Positions 7,577-12,238 of a DNA stretch of 12,238 bases are shown here, piece after piece (position 1 is the stretch's first letter; each line of letters starts with the position of its first letter). This DNA is from Candidatus Fermentithermobacillaceae bacterium UBA3907. GTDB lineage: Bacteria > Bacillota > Sulfobacillia > Fermentithermobacillales > Fermentithermobacillaceae. The stretch is from positions 8,597 through 20,834 of the forward strand of contig DGFF01000006.1 in the NCBI GenBank assembly GCA_002391545.1. Direction: 5' to 3'. A program made the position numbers and the translations under genes. A model generated the notes under the pieces. It was not told the origin of the DNA, ran no database searches, and saw only the letters and a program-made list of their open reading frames with translations.

Positions 7577-7617
7577 ATAGCAAACTCGCAGGTACACCCA
7601 TCCTGCGAGTTTACTAC
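7577..7617 (-). other. Stable RNA hairpin, 16-bp stem, upstream of the DUF512 gene
   Basis: The arms AAACTCGCAGG (7582-7592) and CCTGCGAGTTT (7602-7612) are perfect inverted repeats around a nine-base loop. Read as minus-strand RNA the stem extends outward five more pairs (7577-7581 with 7613-7617), two of them G-U wobbles. Those two positions would be A-C mismatches in plus-strand RNA, so the structure fits the operon transcript. No U-run follows, so it is not a canonical intrinsic terminator. It ends about 22 bases before the GGGGG preceding ATG 7544. Confidence 0.65.
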
Positions 7618-7619
7618 TT

Positions 7620-7642
7620 AGGAATGTCTGGAAAACACTCCC
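7620..7642 (-). other. Second RNA hairpin adjoining the first
   Basis: In minus-strand RNA GGAGUGU pairs with ACAUUCC, extended by one wobble pair at each end to nine pairs with a five-base loop (UUCCA). The central G-U pair would be an A-C mismatch on the opposite strand. Only two bases separate it from the longer hairpin, so the two could stack coaxially between the ispH-rpsA stop and the DUF512 gene. Confidence 0.45.
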
Positions 7643-7692
7643 CTTTTTCTGTGGAACATCATAGAAAATGAGTATGCCATTTTATGGACACA

Positions 7693-10146
7693 CTACTTAG
7701 GTTCAGCAGTTTCCCCTTCACCGCAAGAATCTTCGCTGGCTTTTGGGTCTTCCCCACATTCTTCAGACGGCTCTACTTGGCCAGTCTGTTCGGAAACAGT
7801 TTCTTCTAACCTGTCATCTTCCGTTTCACCTTTTGAATTCGAATCTTCCTCAGGTTTCTCAGTATCTGCTTCCTCTGCTTTCTCCTCTATCGCTTCTTGC
7901 ACATGTTCTTCTGCACCTTCGTCTACTGGTTCCTCAATTATCTCTTCTTCTATCTCTTCTTCCGGTATTTCCTCTACTGCTTCTTCTACTGCTTCTTCTA
8001 CCGCCTGGTCCAAAACCTCCTGTTGAGGCTCTTCTTTTGATTCCTCTACCGGTTCCTCTTCGCTCTCTAAGAGAGTCTGATCTGCCTGCTTTATGCTAAG
8101 GCTTATTTTTCTTTCGTCAGGTCTGGCTCTCAAAACCCTGACCATGACCTCATCCCCTGAATCAACAACTTCTTCAGGTTTTGCAATATGCTGCTGAGAA
8201 ATCTCTGATATGTGAACAAGCCCTTCTACACCAGGTTCGATCTGAACAAAAGCGCCAAAGGGTGCAGTTCGCGTTACCTCACCCTTAATCTGCGTACCCA
8301 CAGGATACTTTTCTTCCACATCATCCCATGGATCGGGAAGAACTTGCTTTCTGCCTAGGGAAATTCTTCCTCGCTCTCTGTCAACCTTTAGAACCTTTAC
8401 TTCTATCTCTTCTCCTTCCCGAACTACCTCAGACGGATGATTAACTCTTCCCCATGACAGCTCGGATATGTGCAAAAGACCGTCCACTCCGCCCAAATCA
8501 ACGAATACCCCAAAGTCTGTTATGCCTTTGACTATACCCGTCCTAACTTGCCCTTCAGCGATGGTTTCCCATGTTTCCTTGCACAGTCTCTCATGCTCTT
8601 CTTCAAGAACAACTCTTTGAGATAAGATTACTCGATTCTTTGACCTGTCTAATTCAAGAACTTTTAGCCTAAGAGTTTGGCCCACATATTTTGAAAGGTC
8701 ATTTACATAGCCTCGTTCAACTTGCGATGCAGGAACGAAAGCTCTGACTCCTACATCAACCACTAGCCCACCTTTCACTTCCTGAACGACTGGGGCCTCA
8801 ATAATGCTTTGTTCACTGTAAGCCTGTTCAAGCTCTTTCCACGCCGATTCCTCATCAGCTCTTCTCTTAGAGAGTCGTAGGCTACCGTCGACCGAATCTA
8901 CGCTCAGAACATAGACCATGATCTCATCTCCTGGAGAGATGTCGATGTCCCCTATCCCGTCACGACGTTCGAGTTCTTGTGCGGAGATAATCCCTTCTGA
9001 TTTGTACCCGACATCAACCAAAGCTCCGTTCTCATCTACGGACATCACTTTCCCTTTAACGATGTCACCTTCTCGCAAGGTCTTAAAAGTCTCATCGTAC
9101 AGTTCTACTTCGCTTCTTTCATCAAGTACATCCCCAGTTGTTTCCTCTTCAGATCCTTTCTCCTCGTCTGTTACAGAAACATCACCTTGCGGAGTTTCAG
9201 GGGAAATCTCAGGAGCTACTGTCTCTGATTGCTCGGCATCACTCTTTTCTTGTCCATGTTCCTCTTGTAGTTCCTCCGGCTTTAATTCCAAGTTGGTCTT
9301 TTCAATTTCTTCCACCTTGCCTACAACCTCCTTTATTACCCAGTCGGGAGTAGACGCGCCAGCCGTTACGCCTACGACGTGTTTACCCTCAAACCACGAG
9401 GGCCGCACATCCTCTACCGACTCTACTAAATAACATTCTACACCAAAATCCTGCACTATTCTAACAAGCTGACCCGTATTGGCACTTTCTTTTCCTCCAA
9501 TTACGAGGACAAGGTCGCATTCCCGTGCCAATTCCATGGTAGATCGCTGTCTTTCTTGGGTAGCTGTGCAAATAGTATTCGAAATATTTGTATTTATACC
9601 CTTCTGCGAAAGGGCGTCTACCAGCTGTTCAAGTTCATACACTCGGGATGTAGTTTGAGCTATAACCTCAAACGTATCCCCCATTTTCGCAAAATGTATC
9701 TTATCTATATCTGATACATTTCCAATGCAAATCCCACACTCACCTGCGTAGGACATCAAAGCTTCGACTTCGGGATGATTTTTGTCCCCGAACACAATTA
9801 TATTTTTCCCTGCATTAGCAAACTCCGCCGCTTTTTCCTGGGCTTTTCTCACAAATGGGCATGTGGCATCAACGATCCTGTGTACTTCTGGAGAAATCTT
9901 AGCCCACTCGTCTGCCCTTGTCCCGTGAGTCCTCAAAATCAACGTTCCACTGGTTACTTCGCTTAGATCCGTTGCTATCCTAACTCCTCTTTCGCAAAGA
10001 TCGTTTATAACCACAGGATTATGAATTATAGGTCCCAACGTCCATATGGGATAAGGCCCGTCTTCCAAGGCCTTTTCTATCATTTCTATTGCCCTTCTTA
10101 CCCCGAAGCAAAATCCCATATGCTCAGCTAGTCTAATCTCCATCAT
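7693..10146 (-). CDS. ispH: Bifunctional IspH (HMBPP reductase) - ribosomal protein S1 fusion with acidic C-terminal tail
   Basis: An 817-residue fusion. Residues 1 to about 281 are IspH (LytB), the last MEP-pathway enzyme, reducing HMBPP to IPP and DMAPP. The [4Fe-4S] ligands C13, C96 and C193, substrate histidines H42, H74 and H124, catalytic E126 (HPEVE) and SANT (221-224) are all present. An acidic linker (about 282-350) leads to four S1 RNA-binding repeats at about 357-429, 447-513, 529-602 and 614-687. The last two are the most canonical (DFGVFVDLGGVDGLLHISEL and FGAFVQIEPGVEGLVHISEI). Residues 692-817 form a very acidic, probably disordered tail. ATG 10146 overlaps the plsC stop, with GAGG close upstream; a second ATG follows directly. 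The same fusion is known in Clostridia and, as I recall, in Synergistota. There is no frameshift or stop at the junction, so it is a true fusion. Confidence 0.95.
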   Translation of the reverse strand: MMEIRLAEHMGFCFGVRRAIEMIEKALEDGPYPIWTLGPIIHNPVVINDLCERGVRIATDLSEVTSGTLILRTHGTRADEWAKISPEVHRIVDATCPFVRKAQEKAAEFANAGKNIIVFGDKNHPEVEALMSYAGECGICIGNVSDIDKIHFAKMGDTFEVIAQTTSRVYELEQLVDALSQKGINTNISNTICTATQERQRSTMELARECDLVLVIGGKESANTGQLVRIVQDFGVECYLVESVEDVRPSWFEGKHVVGVTAGASTPDWVIKEVVGKVEEIEKTNLELKPEELQEEHGQEKSDAEQSETVAPEISPETPQGDVSVTDEEKGSEEETTGDVLDERSEVELYDETFKTLREGDIVKGKVMSVDENGALVDVGYKSEGIISAQELERRDGIGDIDISPGDEIMVYVLSVDSVDGSLRLSKRRADEESAWKELEQAYSEQSIIEAPVVQEVKGGLVVDVGVRAFVPASQVERGYVNDLSKYVGQTLRLKVLELDRSKNRVILSQRVVLEEEHERLCKETWETIAEGQVRTGIVKGITDFGVFVDLGGVDGLLHISELSWGRVNHPSEVVREGEEIEVKVLKVDRERGRISLGRKQVLPDPWDDVEEKYPVGTQIKGEVTRTAPFGAFVQIEPGVEGLVHISEISQQHIAKPEEVVDSGDEVMVRVLRARPDERKISLSIKQADQTLLESEEEPVEESKEEPQQEVLDQAVEEAVEEAVEEIPEEEIEEEIIEEPVDEGAEEHVQEAIEEKAEEADTEKPEEDSNSKGETEDDRLEETVSEQTGQVEPSEECGEDPKASEDSCGEGETAEPK
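7974..8005 (-). repeat. Short 12-base tandem repeat within the acidic tail
   Basis: CTACTGCTTCTT (plus strand) occurs twice at 7974-7985 and 7986-7997, followed by a partial third copy with one change. It encodes the repeated Val-Glu-Glu-Ala units of the S1 tail and is a plausible slippage-driven expansion that keeps the frame. Confidence 0.6.
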
Positions 10147-10739
10147 ACAGCCTCATCCAGATCCAAACCATTCCACAACCCGACTATCGCACCCATGATC
10201 TGCTCTGAACCTTGTTTCAAATCAGAGGATAATTTACCAGTGTTACAATCTAGATAAAAAGGTTCGCCGCACGCGACACGAATTTTGTTTCTGAAACTGT
10301 AAGTGCCCTTGATTGCTACGGGAATTACTGGAACTTGCGCCTTAATGGCAAATAGTGCAGCACCCGCATGGGCCTGGCTAATCTCAGGACTCTTTCTTCT
10401 CGTTCCTTCGGGAAACATACCCAAAATATTCCCCTCTTCCAAAACCGCTAGCCCCTTTCTCACTGTACCTATATCTACTTTTTCCCGATTTACAGGAAAA
10501 GCATGTAGGTTTCGCAGCACCCACGCAAATAATTTGTTTTCAAATAATTCCCGCTTCGCCATAAAGTAAATCGGCCTAGGAGCCAAGCAACCCAGCACGC
10601 ACGGATCCCACCAGGACATATGATTGCAACAAAGAACAGCAGGTCCGCTCTGGGGAAAGTTTTCGAAGCCCTGACTTTCTATGTCAAACAGCACCTTCAA
10701 AACGACGTTAACTACCCATCTCACAATCATGTAGAACAC
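10143..10739 (-). CDS. plsC: 1-acyl-sn-glycerol-3-phosphate acyltransferase
   Basis: PlsC acylates position 2 of lysophosphatidate to give phosphatidate at the inner face of the membrane. The 198-residue protein has an N-terminal hydrophobic anchor (roughly 4-18), the catalytic H40-x4-D45 (NHMSWWDP), FPVNRE (81-86), and the substrate-binding FPEGTR (109-114). VPVIPVAIKGT near 126-136 is the fourth family block. The start chosen is GTG at 10739, because GAGGAG lies exactly eight bases upstream. An ATG three codons later (10730) overlaps the cmk stop as ATGA but has no well-spaced site. The gene overlaps cmk by 13 bases and the ispH-rpsA start by four, so translation is probably coupled. It completes the GpsA-PlsY-PlsC route encoded further along the operon. 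Confidence 0.94.
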   Translation of the reverse strand: MFYMIVRWVVNVVLKVLFDIESQGFENFPQSGPAVLCCNHMSWWDPCVLGCLAPRPIYFMAKRELFENKLFAWVLRNLHAFPVNREKVDIGTVRKGLAVLEEGNILGMFPEGTRRKSPEISQAHAGAALFAIKAQVPVIPVAIKGTYSFRNKIRVACGEPFYLDCNTGKLSSDLKQGSEQIMGAIVGLWNGLDLDEAV

Positions 10740-11446
10740 TTTTGCTTCTCCTCACATAGCTCGATTATGTGATCACACACTTCTTCGATGCTCATATTGG
10801 TGCTGTCGATCAAAACAGCATCTTCCACCTTTACAAGTTTGCCCCATTCTCTTTCTAGGTCTTTCGCATCTCGTTCTACCAGGTCCTTCAAAACTTTTTC
10901 GAAGGGAACGTCAGCGCCTTTCGCAATCAGATCCCGCCACCTGCGCCTGGCCCTTTCATGGACATCCGCTGTTAGAAACACCTTAACCTCTGCATCTGGC
11001 ATCACCACGCTAGTAATATCTCTACCCTCCATGACTACTCCGCCTCGCTCAGCAATCTGTCTCTGCAGAGAAACAAGGACTTTTCTAACCGGCGTGGCCA
11101 TAGAAAGTATTCCAACTGCCCTGTCCGTTTCAGGTTCTCTAAGTCTGTGTGTGATTTCTTCCCCGTCGATCCACACTCGAAACACGCCATCATCGTCAAA
11201 TCCATAGATCTCAACCTCAGATGCCAACTCCCCCAGAGACGTGAAATCGTCCAAAGGAATTCCACGGTCTATGGCCAATACTGCCAACGCACGATACATT
11301 GCACCTGTATCAACGTAGGTATAACCGAGACAATTAGCCACCCTTCTTGCTACCGTGCTCTTGCCGGCTCCTGCAGGGCCATCTATGGCTATGTTCAATT
11401 TTCTGCACTGCTGTGGATCCTCTCTACGTACCTGATCCCATGCCAT
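10727..11446 (-). CDS. cmk: Cytidylate kinase (CMP/dCMP kinase)
   Basis: Cmk phosphorylates CMP and dCMP with ATP in the cytoplasm. It recycles CMP released by phospholipid and RNA metabolism and feeds CTP and dCTP synthesis. The 239-residue frame has the P-loop GPAGAGKST (23-31), DTGAMYRA (46-53) of the CMP-binding region, and GRDITSVVMPDAEVKVFLTA, which includes the conserved GRDI. ARRRWRDL and VERDAKDLERE form the LID region with its conserved arginines. The N-terminus is about 16 residues longer than typical (MAWDQVRREDPQQ before the first strand). ATG 11446 is kept because GGAAGG lies upstream and a promoter sits just before it. An in-frame TTG at codon 17 is the alternative. It is the first gene of the operon and overlaps plsC. 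Confidence 0.95.
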   Translation of the reverse strand: MAWDQVRREDPQQCRKLNIAIDGPAGAGKSTVARRVANCLGYTYVDTGAMYRALAVLAIDRGIPLDDFTSLGELASEVEIYGFDDDGVFRVWIDGEEITHRLREPETDRAVGILSMATPVRKVLVSLQRQIAERGGVVMEGRDITSVVMPDAEVKVFLTADVHERARRRWRDLIAKGADVPFEKVLKDLVERDAKDLEREWGKLVKVEDAVLIDSTNMSIEEVCDHIIELCEEKQKCST

Positions 11447-11471
11447 TTAACTGAACACCTTCCGATTCATG

Positions 11472-11480
11472 ATTATATCA
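11472..11480 (-). promoter_or_regulatory. Extended -10 promoter for the cmk-to-gpsA operon
   Basis: The minus strand reads TGATATAAT, a perfect extended -10 (TGn plus consensus TATAAT at 11472-11477). No good -35 is visible at 16-18 bases, which is typical of extended -10 promoters. Transcription would start near 11465, leaving a leader of about 19 bases that still contains GGAAGG before ATG 11446. Confidence 0.55.
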
Positions 11481-11521
11481 ATATTTTCTGACTTATGCTG
11501 AATACTAAAATCGGTTCTTCA

Positions 11522-11547
11522 TAGGGGTTCCCTGTAAAACACCCCTA
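11522..11547. promoter_or_regulatory. Inverted repeat between the divergent cmk and pxpA promoters
   Basis: TAGGGGT (11522-11528) and ACCCCTA (11541-11547) are perfect seven-base arms around twelve bases. The repeat lies about 45 bases upstream of each -10 box (11472-11480 minus, 11588-11593 plus). That is a natural place for a regulator acting on both operons. No U-tract follows on either strand, which argues against a terminator. Confidence 0.3.
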
Positions 11548-11587
11548 GTTTAGCATGATGAAATCTGAATTAACAGTCCAGTTGGGA

Positions 11588-11593
11588 TATAAT
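11588..11593 (+). promoter_or_regulatory. -10 box of the pxpA promoter
   Basis: A perfect TATAAT with CTGAAT (11565-11570) as a weak -35 at 17 bases. TTAACA (11570-11575) is a better hexamer but too close. Transcription would start near 11600, about 44 bases before the pxpA ATG. Confidence 0.45.
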
Positions 11594-11614
11594 TACGCTA
11601 ACAGAAACAAAATG

Positions 11615-11634
11615 TCCTTTTTGATCAAAGGGGG
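11615..11634 (+). promoter_or_regulatory. pxpA ribosome-binding site inside a possible small hairpin
   Basis: The purine tract AAAGGGGG (11627-11634) is the only Shine-Dalgarno candidate before ATG 11644. Its first bases can pair with UCCUUU (11615-11620) across a six-base loop, and the core TTTGATCAAA (11620-11629) is a perfect palindrome. The stem is only five or six pairs, so any effect on translation would be modest. Confidence 0.3.
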
Positions 11635-11643
11635 TTCATCTGT

Positions 11644-12238
11644 ATGAAACTCATAGATATAAACAGCGATGTAGGCGAGGGCTTTGGAATATGGAGTCTA
11701 GGTGACGACGAAGAGGTTCTTGAATATGTCACTTCTGCTAACATCGCATGCGGGTTACACGCTGGGGATCCTCTCATAATGGACCACACTATTGAAAAAT
11801 GCACAGAAAAATCAGTTTCTATAGGCGCTCACCCTGGTTTACCCGACATTCAGGGGTTCGGGCGTAGGAACATGGATATGTCACCTAAGGAAATTGAATC
11901 GTACGTACTTTACCAAATAGGAGCTCTAGAAGCCTTTGCGAACTGGAGAAAAGTAAAGGTCACCCACGTTAAACCTCACGGAGCGCTCTATAATCGAGCT
12001 GCTGTAGATTGGGATACTGCAATGGCAGTAGCCCACGCGGTGCAAAAAGGCGGGCAGGATTTGATATTAGTCGGTCTAGCAGGGTCTCTGATGCTAGACG
12101 CTGCCGATAAGATTGGGATACCCAAGGCAAGCGAGGGGTTTGCAGACAGGGCATATAATCCTGACGGTACATTAGCACCAAGAACCTCGTTTGGAGCAGT
12201 TATACATGACCCTGATCAAATAGCTCAACGAGCGGTTC
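11644..12238 (+). CDS. pxpA: 5-oxoprolinase subunit A, LamB/YcsF family (3' end outside window)
   Basis: PxpA, with PxpB and PxpC, forms the ATP-dependent prokaryotic 5-oxoprolinase that opens 5-oxoproline (pyroglutamate) to glutamate in the cytoplasm. The 198 complete codons start MKLIDINSDVGEGFG, the family's N-terminal signature. They continue with SANIACGLHAGDP (31-43), IGAHPGLPDIQGFGRR (61-76), VKPHGALYNR (109-118) and the EGFADRAYNPDG region near the end. Family members are about 250 residues, so roughly 50 are missing beyond the window. The ATG follows AAAGGGGG and its own -10 box. The gene is divergent from cmk and probably opens a pxp operon to the right, which cannot be seen here. 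Confidence 0.94.
   Translation, partial: MKLIDINSDVGEGFGIWSLGDDEEVLEYVTSANIACGLHAGDPLIMDHTIEKCTEKSVSIGAHPGLPDIQGFGRRNMDMSPKEIESYVLYQIGALEAFANWRKVKVTHVKPHGALYNRAAVDWDTAMAVAHAVQKGGQDLILVGLAGSLMLDAADKIGIPKASEGFADRAYNPDGTLAPRTSFGAVIHDPDQIAQRAV

Noticed and set aside
7577..7617. Intrinsic terminator ending the ispH-rpsA transcript
   Set aside because: The stem is strong, but no U-run follows on the minus strand; the next bases are UGGAAAG. A factor-dependent end is still possible, so it is listed as a hairpin only.
7743..8099. Plus-strand open frame encoding a Leu-rich, apparently hydrophobic 118-residue protein
   Set aside because: It is the exact antisense of the Glu-rich S1 tail; GAA/GAG codons read backwards give Leu/Ser-rich peptides. 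No ribosome-binding site or independent context supports it.
8918..9433. Plus-strand Ser-rich open frame of 171 codons
   Set aside because: It lies antisense to the acidic linker and first S1 repeat of the IspH-S1 fusion, which is clearly the real gene. The Ser/Thr bias is a reading-frame artefact.
11969..12181. Minus-strand open frame of 70 codons at the right edge
   Set aside because: It is fully antisense to pxpA, whose conserved motifs run through the same bases, and no start signal is evident.
1..12238. CRISPR array, insertion sequence, prophage or tRNA gene
   Set aside because: I saw no regularly spaced repeats, transposase or integrase motifs, terminal inverted repeats or tRNA cloverleaf. 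The region is a continuous housekeeping block.

Overview
This looks like a chromosomal segment from an anaerobic bacterium, probably a member of the Synergistota or a deep-branching Clostridia-like lineage. That is an inference from four things: the order cmk-plsC-ispH/rpsA-DUF512-der-plsY-gpsA, the in-frame fusion of IspH to ribosomal protein S1, amino-acid-oriented flanking genes (a PxpA-type 5-oxoprolinase subunit and a MalY/PatB-type C-S lyase), and a moderate GC content with frequent AGA/AGG/ATA codons. I could not run a similarity search, so the phylum is tentative. I see no mobile element, CRISPR array, tRNA, rRNA or phage gene.

Layout. At 1-894 (minus) lies an extended short-chain dehydrogenase/epimerase whose C-terminus runs off the left edge. 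It diverges from a sirtuin (1135-1872, plus) across a 240-base gap holding a good minus-strand promoter and overlapping palindromes. The sirtuin converges, with one base between stop codons, on a MalY/PatB-family PLP enzyme (1874-3058, minus). A 168-base gap then separates that gene from a long minus-strand gene train at 3227-11446, which reads in transcription order cmk, plsC, ispH-rpsA fusion, DUF512 radical-SAM protein, der, plsY, gpsA. A consensus extended -10 lies just upstream of cmk. At the right edge pxpA (11644 onward, plus) diverges from cmk and is cut off by the window end.

How the genes work together. The long operon interleaves phosphatidic-acid synthesis (GpsA makes sn-glycerol-3-phosphate, PlsY acylates position 1, PlsC acylates position 2) with pyrimidine nucleotide supply (Cmk), the last step of the MEP isoprenoid pathway (IspH), mRNA binding on the 30S subunit (S1) and 50S subunit maturation (Der). 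It therefore joins membrane growth to ribosome production. Junctions are tight: overlapping stops and starts at cmk/plsC and plsC/ispH, 14 bases at DUF512/der, 13 at der/plsY, and about 10 at plsY/gpsA. The exception is the ispH-rpsA to DUF512 junction, which holds two adjacent RNA hairpins.

No clearly new multi-gene system is visible. The items most worth a second look are the tandem hairpins at 7577-7642, the IspH-S1 fusion with its very acidic 125-residue tail, the poorly characterised DUF512 protein beside der, and the palindromic operator candidate upstream of the epimerase gene.
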